A stretch of 64,000 bases of DNA from Paenibacillus xylanexedens (GTDB lineage Bacteria; Bacillota; Bacilli; Paenibacillales; Paenibacillaceae), in the NCBI RefSeq assembly GCF_017874615.1, contig NZ_JAGIKV010000016.1, positions 97,107 through 161,106 of the forward strand. The letters are read 5' to 3'. The position numbers and the translations under genes are program-made. The notes below the pieces were generated by a model that was not told the DNA's origin, did no database searches, and saw nothing but the letters and a program-made list of their open reading frames with translations. This document shows positions 1 through 8,773 of the stretch, one piece after another; the first letter of the stretch is position 1; each line of letters starts with the position of its first letter.

Positions 1-1365
1 GTGGATCAGCAACCTCAGCCGCTAGGCGGTACGAAGGAAGAATGGCTGGAGAAGGATCGCAAATACGTATGGCATCACATCTCGCCTCATAACGATCATC
101 CAATGATTGCGGTAAGTGGAGAGGGCAGTTGGATCACCGATCAGGATGGTACGCGTTATCTGGATGCGATGTCGGGACTGTGGTGTGTGAATGTGGGGCA
201 TGGCCGTGAGGAGATTGCGAGAAGTGCCTACGAACAGATGAAAGCACTCGCTTATGTACCGATGACGCAGAGTCACGAACCGGCGATTTTGCTGGCGGAG
301 AAGCTGAATGAATGGCTTGAGGGGGAGTATCGAATATTCTTCTCCAACTCGGGTTCAGATGCGAATGAGGTGGCTTTCAAAATAGCCCGGCAGTACCACC
401 ATCAGAATGGTGAGCCTACTCGGCACAAATTCATCTCCCGTCACCGTGCCTATCACGGTAACTCCATGGGAGCGCTGGGCGCCACCGGGCAAGCCGCCCG
501 CAAGATTAAATACGAGCCGCTCGGCGTAGGTTTCTCTCATGTTCCGCCACCGTATTGTTACCGCTGTCCGTTTGGACGAAACAAGGATGGATGCGGACTC
601 GAATGTGCAACTATCTATGAAGAGGTGATTCGTTGGGAAGGTCCTGAGACGGTTGCCGCAGTGATTATGGAGCCGGTGATCACAGGAGGCGGCATGATTG
701 TGCCCCCGCCGGATTATATGCGTACCGTACAAGAGATCTGTCAGCGCTATGGCGTGCTGCTCATTGTAGATGAGGTAATCTGTGGTTTTGGCCGCTCTGG
801 GCAGAAGTTTGGTCATCAGAACTATGGCGTACAGCCAGATATTGTGACGATGGCAAAGGGCATGACCAGTGCGTATTCACCGCTATCAGCAACGGCCGTG
901 CGAGCCGATCTGTATGACACGTTCCGGGAACCTGGACCGGATGCCCATTTTCGCCATGTGAATACCTTTGGTGGAAATCCGGTGTCCTGCCGGGTGGCAC
1001 TTGCGAATCTGGAGATTCTGGAACGAGAAAATCTGGTCAGCCGGGCGGAAGAACTGGGATACCTGCTTCGTGAGAAGCTGGAGCCACTGCTGGAGCTGTC
1101 TATTGTGGGGGATATCCGTTCATTCGGATTCGCCTGTGGCATTGAGTTGATTGAAGCAGACGGATCTCCTGCGGAGGCGGATAAAGTAATGAAGGTACTC
1201 GCCAGTTGTAAAAGGGATGGCATCTTGATTGGCAAGAACGGCGATACCGTGCCGGGGTTTGCAAACATTTTGACGATCTCTCCGCCGTTTGTCACCACCG
1301 AGGATGAGTTGGATCTGATCGCCGGAAGTTTGCTCGTTGCGCTACGTAGTCTGGACGCAGGTTAG
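1..1365 (+). CDS. Class III (omega) aminotransferase, probable beta-alanine aminotransferase
   Basis: This is a PLP-dependent fold-type I aminotransferase of the class III family. The PLP core is visible: a G-S-D-A-N-E-V substrate region near residue 120, the VDEV motif near residue 260, and the Schiff-base lysine in T-M-A-K-G at residue 286. It heads a reductive pyrimidine degradation cluster, so the likely job is moving the amino group of beta-alanine or beta-aminoisobutyrate to pyruvate or 2-oxoglutarate to give a semialdehyde; the exact donor and acceptor are inferred from context. The GTG codon is the very first base of the window. The N-terminus looks near complete, but the upstream ribosome binding site is out of view, so the start is not proven. 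A 97-base gap separates it from the next gene on the same strand. Confidence 0.85.
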   Translation: MDQQPQPLGGTKEEWLEKDRKYVWHHISPHNDHPMIAVSGEGSWITDQDGTRYLDAMSGLWCVNVGHGREEIARSAYEQMKALAYVPMTQSHEPAILLAEKLNEWLEGEYRIFFSNSGSDANEVAFKIARQYHHQNGEPTRHKFISRHRAYHGNSMGALGATGQAARKIKYEPLGVGFSHVPPPYCYRCPFGRNKDGCGLECATIYEEVIRWEGPETVAAVIMEPVITGGGMIVPPPDYMRTVQEICQRYGVLLIVDEVICGFGRSGQKFGHQNYGVQPDIVTMAKGMTSAYSPLSATAVRADLYDTFREPGPDAHFRHVNTFGGNPVSCRVALANLEILERENLVSRAEELGYLLREKLEPLLELSIVGDIRSFGFACGIELIEADGSPAEADKVMKVLASCKRDGILIGKNGDTVPGFANILTISPPFVTTEDELDLIAGSLLVALRSLDAG

Positions 1366-1462
1366 TTGCCATACACAGGTACGACAGACGTTTACGGTTT
1401 AGCAAGCAAAATGAAAATTTTCATATCATTACGTGAAAATAAGCGCAAGGAGGCGAGGGAGG

Positions 1463-2752
1463 ATGCAGACCACAACAGGCAAAGTCATTAATCAGCTTCG
1501 GCTGAATGAGCGAATTGAGCAGTTGTCACAGATTGGCCGAATCTCGGAGACGGGTGTCTGCCGACTTGCCCTAACCCCGGAAGATATGGATGGCATCATA
1601 CAGGTTCGTCTCTGGATGGAAAATGCCGGTCTGACGACACGACTTGATCCCTTCGGTAATCTGATTGGTCGTCTGGAAGGTGCGGATCAGGCGCTGCCAA
1701 TCCTCATGATTGGTTCCCACATCGACTCTCAGCCTTATGGCGGTCGATATGATGGAGCGATTGGTGTGCTAGGCGCGCTCGAAGCAGTGCAATGCCTGAT
1801 CGAAAATGGCATTCAGCCCCATATGCCAATTGAGGTAATTGCCTTTTGCGATGAAGAAGGTTCCCGTTTTAACAAAGGCCTGTTCGGCTCACGTGGTATA
1901 ACCGGTCAGTTGGAAGAAGGCGAACTGGAGCGGCAGGATAAAAACGGAGTGACCCGTCGGGAGGCGCTGGAAGCCTTTGGCTGTTCTCCTTCGGATTTTG
2001 AAGAGGCGATCTATCCGCCAGGTTCCATAGACAGTTATCTGGAGTTGCACATTGAGCAGGGGCCGGTGCTGGAAGCGTTGAATGCACCAGTAGGTCTGGT
2101 GACGGGCATCTCGGGTCCGTTGTGGCTTACGGTGACGATGAAAGGCATGGCGGGTCATGCCGGCTCCGTTCCGATGGGAATGCGGCATGATGCTCTGGTA
2201 GGCAGCGCCAAAGTCATTGCGGCTTTTGACGATATGGTGAGAGAAGACCCGGAAGCCCCAACCGTAGGTACGGTGGGAAGTTTGAGGGTGTTTCCAGACT
2301 CACGGAACATCATTCCGGAGGAAGTCAGCTTCACGGTTGATTTACGAGACATGGAGATAGAGCGCAGGAACCGGCTTGAAGCCCGATTGATGAACATTTT
2401 GGATGACTTGAGTTTCCGATATGGTCTAACCTACTCGCTGACAGAGGATACGAATAGTGAGCCGCGGTATTGTGCAGAGCCAATCAAGTCGGTGATTCGT
2501 TCATCCGCGGAAGAGATCGGGCTTACTTTGCCAGAACTGATGAGTGGTCCGTTCCATGATGCGTTGGCCCTTTCGCTTGTGTGTGATTATGGCATGATTT
2601 TTGTCCGCAGCAAGGACGGCATCAGTCATCATCCCAGCGAATATTCCTCCCCGGAGGATATTGGACTCGGCACGGAAGTGTTATATCGCACCATTCGGAG
2701 GATGTGTAGTGGAATGAACCAACCAATCATTTTACCTGAGGAGGCGTTGTGA
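1463..2752 (+). CDS. M20-family Zn-dependent N-carbamoyl amino acid hydrolase (beta-ureidopropionase/allantoate amidohydrolase type)
   Basis: This is an amidase/hydantoinase/carbamoylase enzyme of the M20 peptidase clan, which cleaves N-carbamoyl amino acids to amino acid, CO2 and ammonia. The two-metal ligand set is present: H86 and D97 in the G-S-H-I-D-S ... Y-D-G block, E131/E132 in C-D-E-E-G-S, H196 in E-L-H-I-E-Q-G, and H389 in G-I-S-H-H-P. The ATG at 1463 was chosen because AAGGAGG lies 9 bases ahead; an in-frame GTG at 1433 would add 10 residues with no good site. In this cluster the substrate is most likely N-carbamoyl-beta-alanine. The family also contains allantoate and ureidoglycine amidohydrolases, so specificity is inferred. 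The next gene follows after 4 bases. Confidence 0.85.
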   Translation: MQTTTGKVINQLRLNERIEQLSQIGRISETGVCRLALTPEDMDGIIQVRLWMENAGLTTRLDPFGNLIGRLEGADQALPILMIGSHIDSQPYGGRYDGAIGVLGALEAVQCLIENGIQPHMPIEVIAFCDEEGSRFNKGLFGSRGITGQLEEGELERQDKNGVTRREALEAFGCSPSDFEEAIYPPGSIDSYLELHIEQGPVLEALNAPVGLVTGISGPLWLTVTMKGMAGHAGSVPMGMRHDALVGSAKVIAAFDDMVREDPEAPTVGTVGSLRVFPDSRNIIPEEVSFTVDLRDMEIERRNRLEARLMNILDDLSFRYGLTYSLTEDTNSEPRYCAEPIKSVIRSSAEEIGLTLPELMSGPFHDALALSLVCDYGMIFVRSKDGISHHPSEYSSPEDIGLGTEVLYRTIRRMCSGMNQPIILPEEAL

Positions 2753-2756
2753 CGTT

Positions 2757-3638
2757 ATGAGCAAAATCAGCATCGGATTAATCCAGGCTTCCCATGAGAT
2801 TGAAGGTTCGGCTCCCGTTGAGGTACATAAGGAGGCTGCGGTTCAGAAACACATTGCGCTGGTCCGTGAAGCGGCTGCAAGAGGCGCTAAGATCATCGGG
2901 TTGCAGGAAGTATTCTATGGGCCGTACTTTTGCACAGAGCAGAATCCCAAATGGTATGCATCCGCTGAACCGGTGCCGGAAGGACCGACGACCAGACGTT
3001 TTCAGGAGCTGGCAAAGGAGCTTGCGGTGGTGATTATTTTACCTATATACGAGGTGGAGGGCATTGCTTCGTATTACAATACGGCAGCCGTTATAGATGC
3101 GGATGGTACGTATCTGGGCAAATACCGCAAACATCATATCCCGCATGTGGAAGCAGGTGAGGGCACGAATGGTTTCTGGGAAAAGTATTATTTCAAACCA
3201 GGTAACCTTGGGTTTCCGGTTTTTGATACAGCCTACGCCAGAGTCGGCGTGTACATCTGTTATGATCGTCATTTTCCGGAAGGGGCACGATTGCTCGGGT
3301 TGGCGGGGGCTGAAATAGTGTTCAATCCGTCCGCTACGGTTGCGGGTACATCGGAATATCTGTGGAAACTGGAACAGCCCGCTCATGCGGTAGCTAACAG
3401 CTATTATGTAGCGGCCATCAACCGGGTTGGCGTGGAAGCGCCATGGAATATGGGTGAATTTTATGGACAGTCGTACCTGGTCGACCCGCGAGGCAGAATG
3501 GTAGCGATCGGCAGCCGGGATCAGGATGAGGTCGTTATTGGCGAGATGGATACGGAGATGATTCGTGAGGTGCGGAATGTGTGGCAGTTCTACCGAGATC
3601 GCAGGCCAGAAACGTACGAAGATCTGGTTAGTCTGTAG
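2757..3638 (+). CDS. Nitrilase-superfamily beta-ureidopropionase-like amidohydrolase
   Basis: This 293-residue carbon-nitrogen hydrolase has the Glu-Lys-Cys catalytic triad of the nitrilase superfamily: E51 in G-L-Q-E-V-F, K125 in K-Y-R-K-H-H, and C168 in Y-I-C-Y-D-R-H-F-P-E-G. The sequence around the cysteine, followed by N-P-S-A-T, resembles beta-ureidopropionases and N-carbamoylputrescine amidases. It would convert N-carbamoyl-beta-alanine to beta-alanine, CO2 and ammonia, the last hydrolytic step of reductive uracil breakdown. It starts 4 bases after the M20 carbamoylase stop, so the two are surely co-transcribed. An unrelated enzyme family with the same apparent reaction next door is odd; one of them may act on another carbamoyl compound. 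Confidence 0.85.
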   Translation: MSKISIGLIQASHEIEGSAPVEVHKEAAVQKHIALVREAAARGAKIIGLQEVFYGPYFCTEQNPKWYASAEPVPEGPTTRRFQELAKELAVVIILPIYEVEGIASYYNTAAVIDADGTYLGKYRKHHIPHVEAGEGTNGFWEKYYFKPGNLGFPVFDTAYARVGVYICYDRHFPEGARLLGLAGAEIVFNPSATVAGTSEYLWKLEQPAHAVANSYYVAAINRVGVEAPWNMGEFYGQSYLVDPRGRMVAIGSRDQDEVVIGEMDTEMIREVRNVWQFYRDRRPETYEDLVSL

Positions 3639-3746
3639 GAAGCAGCAACGAGTGATCGGTAAGTGATTCTGTCAGCGGGGTGACACGTGTAATGCACGTA
3701 AGATTGTTTTAGATAGCGTAGATCATTCTCCAGGAGGTGCACGACA

Positions 3747-5117
3747 TTGATGAACAGCTCAGGAACAACGTTATCCGATTATGGGTGGGAGAGTCGTTTT
3801 GCCGAGATGAAACCCGCCATGACAGGCAAGGAAGCGATGGAGGAGTCAAACCGCTGTCTGTACTGTTACGATGCACCTTGTATCAAAGCCTGTCCAACCG
3901 ACATTAATATCCCTTCTTTTATTAGCAAAATATCAACAGGGCACCTGAAAGGTTCGGCCCGCACCATCATGGATGCGAATCCGGTTGGAGCCAGCTGCGC
4001 ACGTGTCTGTCCCACAGAGGAACTGTGTGAAGGCGCATGTGTACTAAACGAATCGTCGAAGCCGATTCGGATTGGTGACTTGCAGCGTTACGCCACCGAC
4101 TGGGCGCGGGCGAAGAATGAGCCGTTATTCCAGGCAGCACCTGCCAATGGGAGAACCGTTGCTGTTGTGGGAGCGGGGCCAGCAGGACTGTCGGCAGCAC
4201 GTGAACTGGGGCGCGCAGGATATGAGGTGACGATCTACGAAGCCAAACCCAAAGGTGGCGGGCTGAACACATACGGCATCGTATCCTTCCGCCTGCCCGA
4301 ATCGGTTGCGCTATGGGAAGTGGAGCAGGTAGAAGCGCTTGGTGTACAGATCCGTTATGGGGTGCGCATCGGTGTGGATATCCCTGCTACGCAGTTGCTG
4401 GAGCAACATGAAGCGGTCATTCTGGCCTGTGGCATGGGTTCAGTACCTATGCTGGGCATTGAAGGGGAGAGACTGGAAGGTGTCTATGATGCGATTGAAC
4501 TGGTGGAGTCTACGAAGCAGGGTGTTCCGCCTGCATTGAATGGTCTGAAGGTCACCGTTATTGGCGCGGGCAATACGGCGGTAGATGCAGCAACCTGTTC
4601 GGTACGCCTTGGTGCCGAGCGGGTGCAGATGTTATATCGGCGCGGGGAAAGCCAGATGACGGCGTATGCGTTTGAATATACTTTTGCCAAGCAGGAGGGT
4701 GTGGAGTTCCGCTGGTTTACGATGCCGCAGCGAATCATTGGAGACGAGAACGGTCGGGTTCAAGCTGTGGAATGTATGAAAATGGAGTTAATTACCCCGC
4801 CTGGTGGTGGGCGTGCCTTGCCCGTACCTGTGGAAGGATCGGAGTTCATGATTGAATGTGATACGGTCATCCGGGCGATTGGACAGCATCGTTTATTACC
4901 ATTAATCGAAGCGTTTGGGCTGCGTCACCAATGGGGCGTCGTTGAGATCGAGCCGCATACGTACCGTACCTCACACCCTCAGATCTATGCGGCAGGAGAT
5001 GTCATTTTTGGTCAGGGCCAGGGTGAGGCGATGGTTGTCTCGGCTGCACAGCAGGGTAAGCTGGCTGCTGCCGCAGTCATGAAGGCATTACCTGGACAGG
5101 TGGAAGAGACGGCGTGA
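3747..5117 (+). CDS. preT: NAD(P)H-dependent dihydropyrimidine dehydrogenase subunit PreT (glutamate synthase beta-like flavoprotein)
   Basis: This is the electron-input subunit of bacterial dihydropyrimidine dehydrogenase; it passes electrons from NAD(P)H through FAD and iron-sulfur clusters to PreA. The N-terminal 110 residues carry the cysteine patterns C-L-Y-C-Y-D-A-P-C-x3-C-P and C-A-R-V-C-P-x4-C-E-G-A-C. An FAD-binding V-V-G-A-G-P-A-G-L motif lies near residue 139, and a second nucleotide motif, V-I-G-A-G-N-T-A-V-D, near residue 270. A TTG at 3747 and an ATG at 3750 share the AGGAGGTG ribosome binding site at 3732-3739, so the start is uncertain by one codon. Its partner preA is not adjacent but lies 675 bases downstream, beyond two repeat elements. 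Confidence 0.9.
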   Translation: MMNSSGTTLSDYGWESRFAEMKPAMTGKEAMEESNRCLYCYDAPCIKACPTDINIPSFISKISTGHLKGSARTIMDANPVGASCARVCPTEELCEGACVLNESSKPIRIGDLQRYATDWARAKNEPLFQAAPANGRTVAVVGAGPAGLSAARELGRAGYEVTIYEAKPKGGGLNTYGIVSFRLPESVALWEVEQVEALGVQIRYGVRIGVDIPATQLLEQHEAVILACGMGSVPMLGIEGERLEGVYDAIELVESTKQGVPPALNGLKVTVIGAGNTAVDAATCSVRLGAERVQMLYRRGESQMTAYAFEYTFAKQEGVEFRWFTMPQRIIGDENGRVQAVECMKMELITPPGGGRALPVPVEGSEFMIECDTVIRAIGQHRLLPLIEAFGLRHQWGVVEIEPHTYRTSHPQIYAAGDVIFGQGQGEAMVVSAAQQGKLAAAAVMKALPGQVEETA

Positions 5118-5297
5118 GCAGCTAGGGAGACAAGGGAAAGTGGAGAGTACACGGAAACCGTGCAATGAAAGGGTGTAAGGAGAGAGTACAAGGAGAGGCG
5201 AGGGTGGGAGGGCGCAAGGGACTGCTAGAGTGATATAGGTGTAGATCAGATCTGAGCAAGAAGTGTGGGTACATCAAATTCTCGTGTACCTGACACG

Positions 5298-5492
5298 CTA
5301 ACGAACCCTACACACCTTATTGTGGCAATTATGGAGGATTGAAAAATCTAACGAATCTCACACGTCTTATTTTGACGAATACCTGTTGAAATGAAGCCGA
5401 AATGAGCGATTACAGCCAAATAAGCTTTCTAAGATTCGTTAGGTCCTGAAATTGCCCCATAGGTCCCGAATAAGAGGCGTGCGGTTCGTTAG
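5298..5492. repeat. 195-bp nested inverted repeat, family 1, copy 1
   Basis: This intergenic element starts with CTAACGAACC and ends with its complement GGTTCGTTAG. A second, inner pair of the motif sits exactly at +51 (forward) and ends at +145 (reverse), so the four motifs are placed symmetrically. Each motif extends to a CTTATT-like end about 24 bases in. Two further full copies in the window (29511-29705 and 41517-41711) are also exactly 195 bp with motifs at the same offsets. The copies share the motifs but little of the sequence between them. It lies between preT and preA. No ORF is carried. Function is unknown. Confidence 0.8.
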
Positions 5493-5565
5493 AATTTAGG
5501 TGCGTACTATCCAGAAACACCATTACTACGCAGAGGTCCTGAGCACGACCAAATATTCCAGTGTA

Positions 5566-5762
5566 ACTATATAAGTTGAACTAATCATTTACACGATAAC
5601 GGAGAGGACAGAAAAAACCTGAAAAAGCAAAGCGTTCGCCTTTATCCCCGGATTTTCCCTTTCGGAAAAGGGAATCAAAAAAATCTGGGGATAACAGCGA
5701 TTGGAAGGTTATTCTGTCATCGTAGTGTCAGTGTAAATAATCTTTAGTTCAACTTATATAGT
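5566..5762. repeat. Long hairpin repeat, family 2, copy A
   Basis: This element can fold end to end: ACTATATAAGTTGAA at the left end is the reverse complement of TTCAACTTATATAGT at the right end, and further inner arms also pair. The centre carries a core shared with copies at 15492-15642 and 49299-49520: a TTCGCC-like block, then CCCCGGATTT facing AAATCTGGGGATAACAGCGA. Family 1 copy 1 ends 73 bases upstream. No protein is encoded. It lies just ahead of preA, whose ribosome binding site AAGGAGGG at 5780-5787 is outside it. The rest of the 675-base preT-preA gap shows no other gene or clear terminator. Confidence 0.75.
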
Positions 5763-5792
5763 AAGTTCAAACAACACCAAGGAGGGATCGTT

Positions 5793-7088
5793 ATGGCTGA
5801 CTTATCCATTAATCTGGCAGGTATTCGATCACCCAATCCATTCTGGCTGGCTTCTGCCCCACCGACCAATACGGGATATCAGGTCCAGCGTGCGTTCGAA
5901 GCGGGCTGGGGTGGTGCGGTGTGGAAGACGCTGGGTGAGCCGATTATCAATACATCCTCCCGTTTCGCGGCGGTCCATTTTGGCGGACAGCGTGTAGCGG
6001 GGTTTAACAATATTGAATTGATATCCGACCGGCCGCTGGAAGTGAATCTGCGGGAGATTGCTGAGACCAAGAAACGATTCCCGGATCGCGCGGTTGTCGC
6101 TTCACTGATGGTGGAACCTACGCGAGAGAAGTGGCATGAGATTGTGAAAAAGGTGGAGGCCGTCGGCGTCGATGGCCTGGAGCTGAACTTTGGCTGCCCG
6201 CATGGCATGGCCGAACGAGGTATGGGAGCTGCCTCCGGTCAGCAGCCGGACCTAGTTGAACTCCAGACGATGTGGGTGAAGGAAGTGGCGACCACACCGG
6301 TAATTGTGAAGCTTACACCGAATATCACGGATATTACGGCAACTGCCCGGGCAGCTGTCCGCGGTGGTGCAGATGCGATCTCTCTGATCAATACGATTAA
6401 CTCCCTGGCAGGTGTGGATCTGGATTCGTGGAATACCGTACCGCATGTGGGCGGAAAAGGAGCACATGGTGGATACTGTGGACCAGCGGTAAAGCCCATC
6501 GCACTGAACATGGTTGCCGAGTGTGCCCGTAATCCGGAGGTAGGTGTTCCAATCTCAGGGATTGGTGGCATATCTGATTGGCGGGATACGGCAGAGTTTT
6601 TGCTCATGGGCGCTACAGGGGTTCAGGTATGTACCGCAGCGATGCATCATGGATTTCGCATTGTGGAGGACATGATTGATGGCCTGAATGATTATTTGGA
6701 TGAAAAGGGTCTGAGTAGTGTAGCAGAACTGGTAGGTCAGACGGTTCCGCGTTACTCGGATTGGGGCAATCTCGATCTGAACTACAAAGTGGTAGCCCGC
6801 ATCAACCGCGATGTTTGCATCAATTGCAACAAATGCCATATTGCTTGTGAGGACACCTCGCATCAATGTATTGATATGTTGACCGACCCGTCTGGCTCCT
6901 ATCTGGAAGTGGTGGAAGAGGACTGTGTTGGCTGTAATCTGTGTTCGATTGTTTGCCCGGTGGATGGGGCGATTGAGATGGTTGAGCTTGTGCCTGAGCA
7001 GGAACCTGTAACCTGGAATGAACGTCAGTCTGCGATTGCGATGCTGCAATCGGTTAGAGATCAATCAACCAAGGAGGCGATATCATGA
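5793..7088 (+). CDS. preA: Dihydropyrimidine dehydrogenase (NAD+) catalytic subunit PreA
   Basis: This FMN- and iron-sulfur-containing subunit reduces uracil and thymine to the 5,6-dihydro forms together with PreT. Residues 1-310 form a dihydroorotate-dehydrogenase-like barrel with L-N-F-G-C-P-H-G-M near 131-139. The C-terminal part holds two 4Fe-4S motifs, C-I-N-C-N-K-C-H-I-A-C and C-V-G-C-N-L-C-S-I-V-C-P, typical of the ferredoxin domain. The loop that carries the catalytic cysteine in mammalian dihydropyrimidine dehydrogenase reads G-M-G-A-A-S-G-Q here, with serine at 148. AAGGAGGG stands 5 bases before the ATG. The stop overlaps the hydA start as ATGA, so the two are translationally coupled. 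Confidence 0.92.
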   Translation: MADLSINLAGIRSPNPFWLASAPPTNTGYQVQRAFEAGWGGAVWKTLGEPIINTSSRFAAVHFGGQRVAGFNNIELISDRPLEVNLREIAETKKRFPDRAVVASLMVEPTREKWHEIVKKVEAVGVDGLELNFGCPHGMAERGMGAASGQQPDLVELQTMWVKEVATTPVIVKLTPNITDITATARAAVRGGADAISLINTINSLAGVDLDSWNTVPHVGGKGAHGGYCGPAVKPIALNMVAECARNPEVGVPISGIGGISDWRDTAEFLLMGATGVQVCTAAMHHGFRIVEDMIDGLNDYLDEKGLSSVAELVGQTVPRYSDWGNLDLNYKVVARINRDVCINCNKCHIACEDTSHQCIDMLTDPSGSYLEVVEEDCVGCNLCSIVCPVDGAIEMVELVPEQEPVTWNERQSAIAMLQSVRDQSTKEAIS

Positions 7089-8530
7089 GTACTCGCAAAT
7101 TGATTCGTAATGGTGTGTTGGTCACAGCGTCGGATACCTTTGAAGCAGATATATTGATTGAAAAGGATAAAATCACACAGATTGGCATTGGGCTCATCCC
7201 TGACGAACGAATGGAAGTCGTGGATGCAGCGGGCTGTTACGTCATTCCGGGCGGGATCGACCCGCATACGCATCTGGATATGCCATTCGGTGGAACGGTA
7301 ACGGCGGATGATTTTGCAACAGGAACAACAGCGGCAGCCTTTGGGGGTACAACGACGATCATTGATTTCTGTCTAACACAAAAAGGCCGGCCATTAATCG
7401 AATCTCTCCAGCAGTGGCATGCCAAAGCCGAGGGTAAAGCCGCCATCGACTACGGTTTCCATCTCATGATTGGCGAGATGAATGATCAGGTGCTGGAAGA
7501 ACTGCCGCAGATCATTGAAGAAGAGGGCGTGTCATCCTTCAAGGTGTTCATGGCTTATAAAAACCAGTTTCAGGCCGATGACGGGATTCTCTTTCAGACG
7601 TTGCAAAAGGCCAAAGAGTACGGCGCACTCGTCATGGTTCATGCCGAGAACGGGGATGTTATTGACCTGCTGGTTCGACAGGCGCTCGCCGAAGGGCACA
7701 CAGAGCCAATTCACCATGCGCTGACTCGTCCATCCATGCTAGAGGGTGAAGCGACAGGGCGGGCGGCCCGTTTGGCTGCACTTGCAGATTCACAGTTGTA
7801 TGTGGTGCACGTGACCTGTGCGGAGGCTGTGGAGCAGATTGCGCGCATGCGTGAAATGGGTTATCGGATCTGGGGGGAGACCTGTCCTCAGTATTTGACG
7901 TTGGATCAATCGATCATGGATCAGCCGGACTTCGAGGGTGCAAAGTATGTCTGGTCACCACCCCTGCGGGAATCAGCCCATCAGGAAGTACTGTGGAACG
8001 CACTGAAAAGTGGTCAACTGCAAACGATTGGCTCCGATCATTGCTCGTTTAATTTCAAAGGGCAGAAGGACCTGGGCAAGGATGATTTCAGCAAAATTCC
8101 TAACGGAGGGCCGGTCATAGAAGATCGCGTAAGCATTCTGTTTTCGGAAGGTGTAGTCAAAGGAAGGATCACGCTTAATCAGTGGGTTGATCTATGTTCG
8201 ACAAGAGCGAGCAAGTTATTTGGATTATTTCCGCAGAAAGGTACTCTGGCTGTAGGGACAGATGCGGATATCGTTATTTTTGACCCATCTGTAAACAGAG
8301 TGATCTCGGCAGATACGCATCATATGAACGTGGATTATAGTGCATTTGAAGGCATGCAGGTACAGGGATGTCCGGTGACGGTGCTGTGCCGCGGGGAGTA
8401 TGTCATTCGAGACCGGCAGTATGTCGGAACAGCAGGGGCAGGCCAATATGTGAAGCGCAACAAGTATGATGCAGGCGCGCCCATACCGATGAAACATCCT
8501 GTGACGGCAGTGAATGGAGGGAGAAGCTGA
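7085..8530 (+). CDS. hydA: Dihydropyrimidinase (D-hydantoinase family)
   Basis: This cyclic amidohydrolase opens dihydrouracil or dihydrothymine to the N-carbamoyl beta-amino acid. The binuclear metal site is complete: H61 and H63 in H-T-H, a carboxylated-lysine candidate K153 in S-S-F-K-V-F, H186 in H-A-E-N-G, H242 in V-H-V-T-C, and D318 in G-S-D-H. All are shifted by a constant 3 residues from the positions I recall for bacillar D-hydantoinase. The 481-residue length is normal. The start overlaps preA by 4 bases and the stop overlaps the next small gene by 1 base, placing it in the middle of a tight preA-hydA-small-protein unit. Confidence 0.93.
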   Translation: MSTRKLIRNGVLVTASDTFEADILIEKDKITQIGIGLIPDERMEVVDAAGCYVIPGGIDPHTHLDMPFGGTVTADDFATGTTAAAFGGTTTIIDFCLTQKGRPLIESLQQWHAKAEGKAAIDYGFHLMIGEMNDQVLEELPQIIEEEGVSSFKVFMAYKNQFQADDGILFQTLQKAKEYGALVMVHAENGDVIDLLVRQALAEGHTEPIHHALTRPSMLEGEATGRAARLAALADSQLYVVHVTCAEAVEQIARMREMGYRIWGETCPQYLTLDQSIMDQPDFEGAKYVWSPPLRESAHQEVLWNALKSGQLQTIGSDHCSFNFKGQKDLGKDDFSKIPNGGPVIEDRVSILFSEGVVKGRITLNQWVDLCSTRASKLFGLFPQKGTLAVGTDADIVIFDPSVNRVISADTHHMNVDYSAFEGMQVQGCPVTVLCRGEYVIRDRQYVGTAGAGQYVKRNKYDAGAPIPMKHPVTAVNGGRS

Positions 8531-8757
8531 TGTCGGATCATGATGTGTTTGAGGCCGAGAGGATCGCCATAGAGCGAATGGTTGCACAGGGTTATCGGAT
8601 CTATGCGGTACGGGAACATCTAGAGGGTGCTCACGTCATATGGGGGCACCCGGATCTTCCCGAAGAGAAACAAGAGCAATACGTAGGCACGGCGTCTGGA
8701 CGGAAGTGGTTCAGTCACATCCTGATTCGCCAGCTTCAGGAGCAACGGGGAGCGTAG
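8530..8757 (+). CDS. Small hypothetical protein co-translated with dihydropyrimidinase
   Basis: A 75-residue soluble, charged protein whose ATG overlaps the TGA of hydA (TGATG), with GGAGGGAGAAG just upstream as ribosome binding site. It has no membrane segment, signal peptide or metal motif that I recognise. Tight coupling to hydA suggests a role in pyrimidine use, perhaps as an accessory or regulatory protein, but nothing in the sequence shows what it does. It ends 16 bases before the stop of the convergent PucR-type gene, with no obvious terminator between them. Confidence 0.75.
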   Translation: MSDHDVFEAERIAIERMVAQGYRIYAVREHLEGAHVIWGHPDLPEEKQEQYVGTASGRKWFSHILIRQLQEQRGA

Positions 8758-8773
8758 ACCATACTGAAGCTCT

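Noticed and set aside
5298..5762. CRISPR-like array from the repeated motifs
   Set aside because: Motifs are in inverted, not direct, order with only four per element, and no cas genes are near.
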